From assembly GCA_018697195.1 (NCBI GenBank), contig JAGMWU010000027.1, positions 14,672,531-14,736,530 of the forward strand: DNA of 64,000 nt. Direction: 5' to 3'. Below the pieces are notes generated by a model. It made no database searches. It was not told the origin of the DNA and worked only from the letters and a program-made list of their open reading frames with translations. The DNA is from Certhia americana. Taxonomy: Eukaryota; Chordata; Aves; Passeriformes; Certhiidae. The position numbers and the translations under genes were made by a program. Positions 34,120 through 44,903 of the stretch are shown piece by piece. Positions within the stretch are counted from its first letter, which is position 1. The number at the start of each line of letters is the position of its first letter.

Positions 34120-34594
34120 TGTGTGAACCAAATATATGCAGGTAACACCAAGATGGCCATGATCCACAGCTGAAGTGTGAAGGAAAGATTTATTCCATTA
34201 TTTCACTGGCAAAACAGGGATACACACTGCTAAGCTTATTCCATCTTAGCAGGGGCAAAAAGCATTTGGACTGTTTCCAGGTTACATATTAAAAACACCT
34301 GTCACAGATTAAATTCTTCACAAGGCTGTGTTTTACAGTCTCAGAGCTTCTTATGTCTCTCCCCCCCACTCCCCATCGGAGATCCTAGGCCTAGTAAAGA
34401 CTGCTTTATAGGTCTTTTATAGTATTCTGTTATCTTCTACAGAGATTCCACTTCTCAAGACAGAAAACAATGTGAAATTTCAAGCAGTGAATATTCTTAG
34501 CATGCCTCTGCTGCAAGGTTATCTTGAGCAAAAATAATTCTGAAAACAACTTTCTCCTCACTAGTCTTTCGTTTTCAACCCTTTCCTCCCAACA
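34120..34594 (-). repeat. 5' LTR of provirus D
   Basis: 475 bp; as read on the - strand it starts TGTTGGGAGG and ends GTTCACACA. It matches 28237-28721 with many differences, so the provirus is old. The primer site should lie at about 34100-34119 but I cannot assign a tRNA to it. Confidence 0.9.
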
Positions 34595-35850
34595 GCCTCC
34601 AAGCATCACATCACCTTCCAGTCCTTCTCATTTCACAAACAGCAGGTCCAGCATGGCACCTCTCCTAGTTGCTCACTCACCAACTGTGTCAGGAAGTTCT
34701 CTTCCACACACTCCAGGTACTTTCTAGACAGTTTCCTCTCTGCTGTGTTGTATTTTCAGCAGAAATTTGGTAAGTTGAAGTTCTCCATGAGAACAAGGGC
34801 TAATGATTGTGAGACCACCCCTGCTGTTTATAGAATATTTCATCTGCCTCTTCATCCTGGTTGGGTGATCTATAAAAGACTCCCAACAGAATATCTGCCC
34901 TGCTGCCCTTCCCCCCAGTTCTTATCCATAAATAGTCAACCCTATCATCAGTGTCATTAAGCTCCAGACAATCAAGAGAGTCTCAAACACATAGGGCTAC
35001 CCCACTGTCTCTCCTTCCTTGCCTGTCCCTTCTGAAGAGTTTATAACCATCCATTGCAGCACTCCACTTGTCCAAGTCATCCCATCATGTGTCCATGATG
35101 GCAACTATGTCATAGTTTTCCAGCTGCACCATGGCTTCCAGTTCCTCCTGTTTGTTTCCCATTCTGTGTGCATTGGTGTAGATGTACTTCAGTTGGGCCA
35201 TTGTTCCTGCCACCTTTATTGGGGAAGTAGCCCTAATTCCTATGTGACTCTTCTCAAATGCTTCTGTAGCTTCTAACACATCAATAACCCTTGCATCTTT
35301 GCTGCCACATGGATCTCCATCCTCTACCTCCACTGAGGTGGCAGACTGGAGGACCTCACTAGCACACCATCCCTCAATCATTACAGCCTCCAAGCTTATC
35401 TCTAGCTAGCCTGATTTTATGCCCATCCCCCTTCAAATCTAGTTTAAAGCTCTCTCAATGAACCCTGTTAACTCCTGTGCAAAGATCCTTTTCCCCCTAG
35501 AGACAGGTATACTCCATCTGTTGCCTGCAGGCTCAGTGTTGTGCAAACCAACCTGTGATCAAAGAATGAAAAATTCTTCTGGCCACAGCAGGCTTGGAGT
35601 CAGATACCAACCTGTATGATTTTCCTGTTTCTACCCCCATCATTCCCTGCAACTGGCAGGATAGAGAACATTCCTTGTGCTCCAGATCCCTCAACCAGTT
35701 GTCCCAAAGTCCTGAGGTCCTTTATGATTGTCCTCAGACTTCTGGTTTGGACTTCATGGCTGCCCACCAGAAAAACTAGTAGTAGATAAGAGAGGTGTGT
35801 CAGGCTAAAGTTTCTTGGTTTCTGAGGCTGGTTATACTTCACTGAAATAA
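34595..35850 (-). mobile_element. CR1 LINE, 5' part (endonuclease and ORF1 esterase remnants)
   Basis: This continues the CR1 interrupted by provirus D. YTNAHRMGNKQEELEAMVQL with YDIVAI (35085-35393) is the N-terminal end of the CR1 endonuclease. Further upstream on the - strand, GSGAQGMFSILPVAG with a following TDGVYLS-like motif (35480-35842) fits the esterase-like C-terminal domain of CR1 ORF1. The copy is 5'-truncated near 35850, so with the left part it amounts to about 3.5 kb of LINE sequence. Confidence 0.85.
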
Positions 35851-36782
35851 CACTAGCATAAGAATTTAATTTCTTTCATGATTAGGAAAACTATATTCTG
35901 CCTGGCATGACAGTACATGCTTACCCTGTGAATGTTCAAAAGGAGTGGTCCTCAGTGTAGGCTGGAGCACAGGGAAAAGCATGTGTGGGGACACCTGGGA
36001 GGAGCCCAGGCAGACATAGGGCAAAGGTTGGAGTTTAGTGGGCAGGATGAGGTGCCACAGCACTGTCCAGTGAGGATGGCTGGTGAGGTGGGAATTGTGT
36101 TGCTACCAAGAGGGTCGGCAAGCTTAGCCTCTGCAGCAGAGAACAGGGGTATAGGTTTGAAGGGAGTTGCTATTATGGCAGTGATCTAGGGAAAAGGTTT
36201 TCATGTCTGTATGAACTGGAAGGGTCTGAAAAGATATAACAAGGTCAAGACGAGAGGTGTGGAGGTCATGCTTTAGTCTACATCTTACTACTTGTAATTT
36301 TTAAACCTCTCACACTGAAAAATACTCAATTTCATTTTGTTGTAACACATCCTCAATGGCCAGATATGTCCCCTTCTGCAAGCATTTGTCTATGCTTTCT
36401 ATGGCTTAATGTAGGTAGTTGGGGTAGATATGTTATTTCAGCAGAGTATGTGTAGACTACTTTGGTATTTATAGTTACTTTCTGACCATTTATACCCAAA
36501 AGATTAAAAAAATATATGTCAGCAGAGTTTTGTTGTTAGATCTTCAATGTTTTATTATTTCAGTAAATAATTGTAAATATTGAAATGAACATTCTCCAGT
36601 ATATGACTACAATCCTATTCATATCCCTTGAGTATAATAGAGCAAAAGTCTAGTTGCTTCAGTTTATTCTTAGCTGGAAAGTCCTACCACCGTTCACAAG
36701 CAGTGTGACTCTAGTCAGCTGCTTGAGAGATAAGGATAATGTAGTGGATTTGGTCCGCCATCCAAGTCATGGCACCAATTAA
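35851..36782. other. Intron-like unique sequence
   Basis: About 930 bases with no repeat or gene recognised. A G-rich part (35970-36190) has an incidental 85-codon frame. Confidence 0.5.
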
Positions 36783-38290
36783 TGTAGTGGGTTGAGCACT
36801 GGCCAAATGCCAGTGCACCCACTAAAATTATTTACTCATTTTCTGCTGTGAGATAAGGATTAGGAGAAGAGCAAAGCAGGCTCAAAATTTTAAAGGGCAC
36901 AAAGAAAGCCTTATTAACAGAACTAAAAGAAAAATAATAAGAATCAGAATAAACCTTAAGAAGACTTTTCCTCCCCCCAACTCATCTTCCCTTTCTTACC
37001 AACAACATAAAGAGACAAAACCTGGGATTTTCAGTCAGCTTACCACTTCAAAATAAATCTTTTCTTCAGTTCACTTAGGGAGAGAAGTCTCTCCTGCCAT
37101 GCCATGGAGACTTTTCCACAAGAAACAGTTCTCTAGTGGCTTTAATTTCACAGCTGTGAAAAACCAAATTCAAGCTCCAGAATTTTTAAAAGTTTAACAA
37201 TAATAATAGTAATAATAATAATATTGAGATTAAAAAAAAGGACAATACCAGCACTTAGGGTGCCTTTGACGAACAGCCAAAGAGCACAAGGACACTTACA
37301 ATTAAGGTCTCTATATACAGGTACATTGCTGGGGTTACATGCATATTCATTAGCTTATACATTATTAAAACATTCCTGGAAGATTTTGATATTACAGTAG
37401 TTCTTTGTGTTTGACTTTTCCAATCTTTGCTTATCTGTATGACATCAATAAATTTTATTTCTTTTCATGATTTAATTCCTGCTGTTTCATACTCCTCTTG
37501 ATAAGAGAAAATAATGAGTTCTCCTCCCATCCTCTCTGGTACTCTGTTTTGTCACTGTTATCACTCGGACTGGTCAATTAATGGATGATCTTACACAGTT
37601 CTTTCAGCTACACAAAAGCTTTCTCACATCTCATGTTTTGTTAATGTCTATACATCATGTTACAGTTTCTGTAAGTGATACATAGATATTATTATATCAC
37701 ACTACTATTTCTAAAAGCAGTACAATACATACTTAAGATGTGAGATTATATTAACAAGCAGATAAAAAGGAGATATAATGTATACCACATCTAAATATTT
37801 ATGATCAATAACAACATGCAAAAGCCAATACATAAATGAAAAAGCCAACATTATTTAGTCATTTTTAACACAGCCAACCAGTCCTCCTGGGAAAAGGAAA
37901 TCTGTTTGCTATGTGAAAGTACCTCCCATCGACTTACAGTTCTCCCCACAACTGTTTTCGAGAGCTATATCAGCTCATGGGGTGCAATTTTAAGGATGAG
38001 GTCTTCTAGAATAGAAGCAAAGGGTCTTTTCTATTTCTGGGAACAGAAGTTCTCTTCTTCTATCCCTGGGGCAAGGGTTCTCTTTTCTGTTCAAGCTTCT
38101 CAATAGATCACAGCTACTTCAACATCTGCTTGCTTCAGTACAGGTACCTTTTGCTCTTCCCCCCGTGAAAAACACAGTGTAGATTCTCCTGTTCCTCCAC
38201 CCCCCCACAAGCTGCCAGCCCAGATTTAGGGGGAGTATTGGAAGAGGGGAACTACGGAATAGGGTAGAGAGAGTTACAAAAGAGGCTCCT
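36783..38290 (-). mobile_element. Composite of LTR pieces
   Basis: Starts TGTAGTGGGTTGAGCACTGG, a start seen in passerine ERVL LTRs on the - strand. From about 37190 to 37880 an AT-rich block with (AAT)n repeats interrupts it. From 37885 to 38290 pyrimidine-rich LTR-like sequence returns. Internal boundaries and the identity of the inner block are unresolved. Confidence 0.5.
37198..37224. repeat. (AAT)n microsatellite
   Basis: Short run of AATAATAATAGTAATAATAAT type inside the composite LTR region. Confidence 0.8.
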
Positions 38291-38300
38291 TAACCCAGGA

Positions 38301-38515
38301 TGTATTCCAAGGCCTTTATTCCTTGAAGGGAATCCAGAGAGCAAGAGAGAGATCACATGGGGGGAGAGGGGTTTTTATCACCTTTGGGGTCGGGTCAGGT
38401 TACCTGTCCCATGGCTATAGGTCAGGAGACCAGGGGGCAGGTAACCCAGGCCAGGTTACAGTTTCTGGGGGAGGGGTTTTGGGGGAGAAACATTCCCAAG
38501 AGGGATACAACAACA
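38301..38515 (-). mobile_element. Short LTR-like fragment
   Basis: About 215 bp with TG...CA ends (TGTATTCCAAGG, ACAACAACA) directly left of LTR X copy 2. The flanks CAGGA and CAGTT match only partly. Class unknown. Confidence 0.4.
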
Positions 38516-38517
38516 CA

Positions 38518-39083
38518 GTTCACTTTTCTGGTAAAATTTAAAGAGTTTAATAAAAGATAATAAGAGACAAACAATAAAGCAAAGGTTTCTTATGGCCGTG
38601 TCCTTGGCATTCAGCCAAGAGCCCACCTGCTGTATCCAATACACCCCCTTAAATACACCAGCCTGTTGTATATTCACAGATCTACATACATATTCAAACT
38701 TTTCAAAGAACTTATTTCCATGTTTCTAGGAACTGTTTTACATGGCCACTCCTTGGTCCCACCTTTTTAGGGCATGCGTGTTTCTTGGCTGTGGTTTTAA
38801 TTAATTCTTCTTATCAGTCTTAATTTGGCCCTTGGTCCATAATTTCTACAGATGGTCAGTGCTGGTAGCTGGTATATCAGTAGCAGATGTCTTCATATCA
38901 GTAGCAGGTGCTTTCACTGGGTGTAATCCTGACCAGGCAGTCAGTTCACTTACTACAAAGTCACTTTATCAACTTACTTTACTCCTAAAGAAAATTATAT
39001 CTTTAAAACCATTTCTACACCACACCTATGGTATCCACCCTAATATTTACAAAAAACCAATACCATAATATGTATTTATAACA
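38518..39083 (-). mobile_element. LTR of family X, copy 2, a 3' LTR
   Basis: As read on the - strand it starts TGTTATAAATACATATTATG, directly after a G-run polypurine tract, and ends near 38518. It aligns with 388-910 of the opposite orientation over some 430 bases. Because it follows a polypurine tract it is the 3' LTR of a - strand element whose interior lay to the right. Confidence 0.75.
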
Positions 39084-39360
39084 CCCCCCCCATGCATTTC
39101 ATGAATTACAGGGAATTAGTCTGATATATCATGTCTTCGCCATAGCCTTACAAAAGAATTTCAGCTCCTAGGTTTGAAGCATCTCCTCTTTCTCCTCCTT
39201 CTGGGCTTTGGCTCTACCTTCTTCACTGCCTTTGGTGCCTCTATGTTCTTCTATTCACCTGCCTTCACCTTCCCTTTTCTCTGACTCAGGAGATAGGTGC
39301 CTGCAGGTTTATCTGTTCTTAAATAGAATTCTACAGCACTGAAAGAGTTAATCTTACCTG
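39084..39360 (-). pseudogene. Polypurine tract and short interior remnant of the family X element
   Basis: 39084-39096 on the - strand reads GAAATGCATGGGGGGG-like and touches the LTR. Beyond it about 260 bases of interior remain with no recognisable protein before GC-rich sequence begins. Confidence 0.55.
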
Positions 39361-39963
39361 GGCCTTGCATCAGGGACTGGCCTCTAGCCGTTGGTCGTGA
39401 TTCCTGATGGGCAGCGGCCATGAGGCTTGCGGCGTTCTTTTTGGTTGCATAATTTCCCGTGACACATGGATGGTTCTTTTATCATCATGATTCCAGTGGC
39501 CATGCTGAGGGGGCTGCGCAGGAATTCAGCGGCGGCAGGAAACGGCCAGGCAGAATCTCAGCAGCCCACGCTGCGGCCCAGCCTGGCCCAGCCCGGCGGC
39601 GGGGCAGGGCTTAGTGGCAGCAGGACGTTAGCAGCCGCGGCCCAGCCCAGCCTAGGCTGGGGCCCCGTGCCCCCGCCTCCCCTGCCCAGCCGCTGGGACG
39701 GGACGGGAGGGGGGCTTTTCTCTTCTGAAGAAAGCAGGAAGTACGAGAACTTTTCGTGATTTGCTCCTTTTTTAAATTTGGTATTCATAGAGGAGATTCT
39801 AGCTTCTCCAATTGGTAAATTTCGTATAAATTTTCAGAGCCAGCCAGCGATTGGCTCTGCCAGACATACAGGAAGCTGTAATGTTCCTCACAGGGAGAAA
39901 TTACTTCCATGGCTGACCCTTCTTCCTCTTCATTGAAAGTTCAACTAAGGCAAACCCAGAACA
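39361..39963 (-). mobile_element. GC-rich LTR-like block
   Basis: The right end reads CCCAGAACA, so on the - strand it would start TGTTCTGGG. The block 39480-39720 is very GC-rich. A TATA-like TTTATACG (minus) lies near 39825. The left end is not defined. Called from composition and the TG/CA tip only; the 97-codon GC-rich frame is not taken as a gene. Confidence 0.35.
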
Positions 39964-40289
39964 GATATTAAGCACTTATGAGTCCTGCACAGAAAGATAA
40001 ACTTGCAATTAAGCCTCTTGCCTTTTTTAAGCTGGCTATGATGATTTTTGAATTAAGAAGTAATGTTCCTAGGGAACTCCCACATCTTATCAAAAAATCA
40101 CAGAATGGGTCAGACTGGAAGGTGAGACACTAATTTTGAAGATACTGCTGATTTAGCTGGGAAAAATAAGCTTTGCTGAAATCAGTTAAAATTCAGAGGA
40201 TGGTTAAGAGAGAGACCGGATTTTAGATAAGCTATCCCGGATCTAATAACTCATTGCCTGTCAAGTTTATGTTTGTGTAAGCTGGGCTT
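39964..40289. other. Unassigned spacer
   Basis: AT-rich; contains a short CR1-like scrap ('aatcacagaatgggtcag' near 40098). Part of it may belong to the LTR that follows. Confidence 0.4.
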
Positions 40290-40820
40290 GTAACGAAAAA
40301 CAAGGAAATTGATCAAGAGACCCCAAAAACACAAGATGATTGCAGACCCTCTATCTCTAGAAACAGTCTTGGGAACAGGAAACTATAAGGTTTTTCTAAG
40401 GAGTCATTTATCACATATCCATCAAAGGTTGAAAGTTTAGAACGAGGAAGATTAGTTTTACTTCCTCCTCTTGGTGACCACTCCCCACATAAGACCCCCG
40501 ACTCATTTCAGAGAACAAACTACGCATGCTTAATAGCCTTTTTGTCAATTAGCATACGAAGCAGAGAAGAGGAGGTGACAGAGATATGAATATGCATTTG
40601 TATTTTATGTATTCAACATTCTTGTGGATAAAAGGCTTTGTAATTACCTGTGATCTTTGCAGTGTGTATTAGGGAGCTATCCCACGAACGCAGCTGCCCG
40701 GCCGAACGCAGCTGCCCGGCCGTCAATAAACATACACTTTCTAACTTAACTGTTAGAGAGTCTTTTGTCCGTCACACTTGGGTATCGATATTAGATCGAT
40801 ATCCATATTTTAATAAATCA
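40290..40820 (+). mobile_element. ERVK-like 5' LTR (left end uncertain)
   Basis: Shares 'gcatacgaagcag', 'gatatgaatatgcattt' and 'aataaacat' landmarks with the LTR at 24513-25225. AATAAA is at about 40725. The end AATCA at 40820 is followed by TC and TGGTGAGCC, a likely primer-binding site. Orientation is +. The left end could lie anywhere between about 40030 and 40300. Confidence 0.6.
40686..40721 (+). repeat. Perfect 18-bp tandem duplication
   Basis: GAACGCAGCTGCCCGGCC occurs twice in a row just before the poly(A) signal of the ERVK-like LTR. Confidence 0.95.
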
Positions 40821-42026
40821 TCTGGTGAGCCAGGCAGGAGACTGCTCTCTGACTGAGAGGCCATCAGGGTCTGGGACCCCTCTGGGCACCCACCCAGAAT
40901 TTTCTGGGAAGAGGGCTCCTGTGTCCCCGTTGACACCCCAGGGAGAGACCAGGATCAGCCAAAGCTACAGACAAAAAGGTATGTTTAATGAATATTTGGA
41001 AAAAGGTACCTTTGAATACAGGCAGCTTGTAAGTCATAAAGAGACGTCTTATGCAAAGCAGAGGCCTAATTGGTTTGGTAATCTCCGCGGAGTCTGGTAT
41101 TGATGGTTCTTTGTGTTTTTGGTAAGAGCTGGTAACGGCACCAGCTTTAAGCGTCCCGAGGTGGGGCAAAAGTGGCCGCAGAGTGGCAAGTCTGGTTATT
41201 GTCGTTGTTCAGGAGCAATTGAGGCTTCAGTTCGGTTGTGGTTTAAAAGCGGCTCGGGGATTGTGGTTCGTGAATCCTGGGTCACGAGCGGTCCCAGACC
41301 GGGTCGCAGGAAACAGTGATTGGGGTCCAGCACATCGGCTTCAATCGTATGTTCAAGCAGTAAAATTATTAGTGTGCCGTATGTGTTGTGGTCTATGTGG
41401 ATTTGCATTGTAGGCGCCTTGATTTGTGTGCTTTTGGAGTGTGTCATTAGTGTGTGGCAAGTGTTTTTGGGTTTGTGCCTGTTTAAAGCTGTGAAAGAAT
41501 TTTAAACCCCCCGCCTGATCAGCGGAGGGATATCTGTGTGTTTGGGCTAGCGGCAGGATTTGGAGTGCTTGCACCGTGTTTTGCAGTGTGTGCTGTGTGT
41601 TGGTTTTGTTCGTACGGCTGGCAGCGGAATTCTAACTAGTGTATTGTTGAAGTAAAAGCAGCTGTGGATGAATAAGCTGTTTATTTTGTGTGTAAAAGGA
41701 CGAGTGGCGTAGAAGGTTTGAAATTATGCCCGGTATCGCCTTGGTAACCGGCGGAAAGATTCAGGTTTTATAGTCCCAGACTGTGGAGTTTTGTTATTTC
41801 CAGCCCCACTCAGTCCCTCCCAAAGGGTTTTGATTGGGGGGGTGGGGGTGGGGTGGGGTGTCTTAACCGTGAAGGAACACACTTAATTGTTTGTGAGGTC
41901 TTGAGATTGCCAGTGTGTGGAGTGGTATTTTAATAAAGAACTGGTGACCCCTGTTGGCAAGGAAAGTGCGGGACAGTGTGGGGCCGGGGTGGCCCCGCTT
42001 CCCTCTTGCAGAGGGATCTGTGCTGT
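40821..42026 (+). mobile_element. ERVK-like leader, no gag
   Basis: Begins with the primer-site-like TGGTGAGCC at 40823. About 1.2 kb of GT-rich, gene-free sequence follows, like the long untranslated leader of avian betaretroviral elements. Near its end 'attttaataaagaactggtgacccc' (41926-41950) repeats the layout at 40806-40831, a second LTR-end/primer-site-like junction. It is cut off at 42027 by the ERVL 3' LTR. Confidence 0.5.
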
Positions 42027-42783
42027 TGTCTTGGTTTGGAAAGACAGGGGTGTCTGCTAGGGAACCAGAAAAAAGAATGGAAACTTCCCTTGGACTTGTT
42101 ATTATCCTAAAATTGAAGGGGAGGTCTCAGGCAACGATATGAGGGTAGGAATAACAGTTCTTTACTAGTTAGTCTAACAAGGTAAATTAACAATAATAAC
42201 TATAATATTGACAACAAACAGAACTAAAGAAGAAAAGGAAAAAAAACCCAACAACCCAGTTACAGTTTTCCTCTGGCACCCCCCACCCCCCTCAGTACCG
42301 TTACAAGCTACTAGAGCCAGCAGCAGTCCTGGGAGGATGAGCTGTATCCGAAGGTCGGCAGTGGCTGGAGCTGTTGGAAAATTTCTCGGCTGGGCAGGGG
42401 CTGCAGAAAATACAGTGTGGGGAGACCTCGAACCAAACTGAAGAAGCCGTGGATGCAGGGCAGGGAGAAGGAGCTCCTGGCAGGGCAGGGCAGGGAACAG
42501 GTTCTCCCCAAATCCCGGGGGACACATGAAGAGACGGTGGTCTGATGGAGTTCCACGTGGGATGGTGAGAGCTCCCTGCACACCGAGACGAGCAGCTTCT
42601 GGCCGTTTTCCTGAGAGCAGAAAACTGCCCAGAGTGAAGTGAAGACAGAGCCTCTCTGTCTCTGCCTTAGCTGCTTCTTTTGTTTGTTCCTAAGCACCCA
42701 TGAGTACTGAAAAGCACCCAGCCATCAGCTTCTTAGCAACTTCTGGGAAAAAATTCTATAAGAAAATAACCCAACCCCCAACA
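42027..42783 (-). repeat. 3' LTR of the ERVL provirus
   Basis: 757 bp, TGTCTTGGTTTGG to CCCCCAACA. Shares the family with 47991-48704 and 10883-12053. A polypurine tract adjoins it on the right. The left flank GCTGT does not match the right flank of the 5' LTR (TACCG). Confidence 0.93.
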
Positions 42784-42812
42784 TTATCCACCCCGAATTT
42801 TTTCCCACCCCA
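42784..42812 (-). other. Polypurine tract of the ERVL provirus
   Basis: On the - strand two purine runs, GGGGTGGGAAAAAA and GGGGTGGATAA, lead straight into the TGTTGGGGG start of the 3' LTR. Confidence 0.88.
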
Positions 42813-42920
42813 ATATGTTACATCAAATTTAAACTTTTAAATTATGTACATACATGCAATACCTTTATTATATACATATATACATGCAGCTACAGATACA
42901 GGCACAGTGTCGTGAGTAGC

Positions 42921-44900
42921 TTACCCTAAAACAAGATCCCCTTGGGGTATGCATCGAGTCTCTCCATCCCTTTGCATTACCCACCAGGTGCAGCCTGGTC
43001 CCTGAGCAAAGACAACTCCACGGATGGGCTTGTCTTTGCTGGAGGCAGAATTAACCCAAACCGTTTTTCCTAGCATACCTCTCATGTGTACCACTGGAAC
43101 TTTATCTCCATCTGTTGTTCCCAAGGCTTCAGACTGGGCAGGGCCTGCTCGGTTAGTGGAACCTTGGGTGTTCACTAGCCATGTGGCCTTTGCTAAATTC
43201 ATCTCCCAGTTTTTGAAAGTCCCCCCACCAAGTGCCTTTAAGGTGGTTTTCAGCAGGCCATTGCACCGTTCAACTTTCCCAGCTGCTGGTGCATGGTAAG
43301 GAATATGGTACACCCACTCAATACCATGTTCTTTAGCCCAGGTGTTAATAAGGCTGTTTTTGAAATGAGTCCCATTGTCTGACTCAATCCTCTCAGGGGT
43401 ACCATGCCTCCACAGGACTTGCTTTTCCAGGCCTAGGATGGTGTTCCGGGCAGTAGCATGAGGCACAGGGTAGGTCTCTAACCATCCAGTGGTGGCTTCC
43501 ACCATGGTCAGCACGTAGCGCTTGCCTTGGCGGGTTTGGGGCAGTGTGATGTAATCAATCTGCCAGGCCTCCCCATACTTGTACTTGGACCACCGCCCAC
43601 CGTACCAGAGGGGCTTCAGCCTCTTGGCCTGTTTGATGGCAGCACACGTCTCACAGTCGTGGATAACCTGTGAAATACTGTCCATGGTTAGATCCACCCC
43701 TCGGTCTCGTGCCCACTTATAGGTGGCATCCCTACCCTGATGCCCTGAGGCATCATGGGCCCATCGGGCTAGGAACAACTCTCCCTTGTGTTCCCAATCT
43801 AAGTCTATTTTTGCCACTTCTATCTTTGCAGCATGATCCACCTGCTCATTATGTCGGTGCTCCTCATTAGCCCGGCTCTTGGGGACATGGGCATCTACAT
43901 GACGAACTCTTACAGGGAGCTTCTCTACTCGAGTGGCAATATCTTTCCACTCCTCAGCAGCCCAGATTGGTTTCCCTCTACGCTGCCAGCTGGCCTTTCT
44001 CCACCGTTCCAGCCACCCCCACAGAGCATTGGCTACCATCCATGAGTCAGTGTAGAGGTAGAGCTTGGGCCACCTCTCTCTCTCAGCAATGTCCAGAGCC
44101 AGTTGAACGGCTTTGAGCTCGGCAAATTGACTTGATCCCCCTTCTCCTTCAGTAGTCTCTGCTACCTGTCGTGTGGGGCTCCACACAGCTGCTTTCCACT
44201 TCCGGTTCATCCCTACAATGCGACAGGAACCATCAGTGAAAAGAGCGTAGCGTTTTTCTTCTGCTGGTAGCTGGTTGTACGGTGGAGCTTCTTCAGCACG
44301 TGGCACCTGTTCCTGCTCCTCTTCATCAGTGAGACCAAATTTTTCACCCTCAGGCCAGTTCGTAATTATTTCTAAAATCCCAGGGCGATTTGGGTTTCCA
44401 ATGCGGGCGCGCTGCGTGATGAGAGCGATCCATTTGCTCCATGTGGCATCAGTGGCGTGGTGGGTAGAGGGAACCTTTCCTTTGAACATCCACCCCAGCA
44501 CTGGTAGTCGGGGTGCCAGGAGGAGTTGTGCTTCTGTCCCAATCACCTCTGAGGCAGCTTGGACTCCTTCATAGGCAGCCAAGATCTCCTTCTCTGTGGG
44601 AGTGTAGTTGGCTTCAGATCCTCTGTAGCTTCGGCTCCAGAATCCCAGTGGTCGTCCTCGAGTCTCTCCAGGCACTTTCTGCCAAAGGCTCCAGGACAGA
44701 CCATGGCTCCCGGCTGCAGAGTAAAGCACATTCCTCACCTCTGGTCCCGTCCTGACTGGGCCAAGGGCTACTGCATGAGCGATCTCCTGCTTGATTTGGG
44801 AGAAGGCTTGTTGCTGTTCAGGGCCCCAGTGGAAATCATTCTGTTTACGGGTAACCAGGTAGAGAGGGCTCACGATCTGACTGTACTCTGGAATGTGCAT
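42921..44900 (-). CDS. ERVL pol, RNase H and integrase part, 659 codons
   Basis: Long open frame holding the end of RT, RNase H and a complete integrase. RNase H residues are D223 (FTDGS), E261 (AELKA), D285 (YTDSW) and D355. The integrase zinc site has H..H near 382-387 and CETC near 416-419. The core triad is D449 (WQIDY), D508 (ESDNG) and E544 (KVERC) with exactly 35 residues between the last two. It is separated from the RT frame by one in-frame TAG at 44904-44906. The listed start is simply the first Met after that stop; the natural product would be a Gag-Pol polyprotein. The integrase itself shows no visible damage. Confidence 0.93.
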   Translation of the reverse strand: MHIPEYSQIVSPLYLVTRKQNDFHWGPEQQQAFSQIKQEIAHAVALGPVRTGPEVRNVLYSAAGSHGLSWSLWQKVPGETRGRPLGFWSRSYRGSEANYTPTEKEILAAYEGVQAASEVIGTEAQLLLAPRLPVLGWMFKGKVPSTHHATDATWSKWIALITQRARIGNPNRPGILEIITNWPEGEKFGLTDEEEQEQVPRAEEAPPYNQLPAEEKRYALFTDGSCRIVGMNRKWKAAVWSPTRQVAETTEGEGGSSQFAELKAVQLALDIAERERWPKLYLYTDSWMVANALWGWLERWRKASWQRRGKPIWAAEEWKDIATRVEKLPVRVRHVDAHVPKSRANEEHRHNEQVDHAAKIEVAKIDLDWEHKGELFLARWAHDASGHQGRDATYKWARDRGVDLTMDSISQVIHDCETCAAIKQAKRLKPLWYGGRWSKYKYGEAWQIDYITLPQTRQGKRYVLTMVEATTGWLETYPVPHATARNTILGLEKQVLWRHGTPERIESDNGTHFKNSLINTWAKEHGIEWVYHIPYHAPAAGKVERCNGLLKTTLKALGGGTFKNWEMNLAKATWLVNTQGSTNRAGPAQSEALGTTDGDKVPVVHMRGMLGKTVWVNSASSKDKPIRGVVFAQGPGCTWWVMQRDGETRCIPQGDLVLG

Positions 44901-44903
44901 TCT

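Larger units (their letters stand above)
28237..34594 (-). mobile_element. Provirus D (class III-like), complete outline, in CR1 (TSD GCCTC)
   Basis: Two related LTRs (28237-28721 and 34120-34594) bound an interior with gag, protease, RT, RNase H and integrase remnants, all on the - strand. GCCTC flanks the element at 28232-28236 and 34595-34599, and CR1 resumes on both sides. Three LTRs of other families sit inside it (28809-29410, about 30631-31125, 31680-32066). Stops and indels are frequent and no frame is intact. The class is tentative: the 5-bp duplication and pol are compatible with ERVL/class III. Confidence 0.9.

Noticed and set aside
39466..39759. 97-codon GC-rich frame and possible CpG-island promoter
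   Set aside because: The block lies among LTR remnants and has a TG/CA-type edge; no exon or conserved start could be shown, so it is listed only as an LTR-like block.
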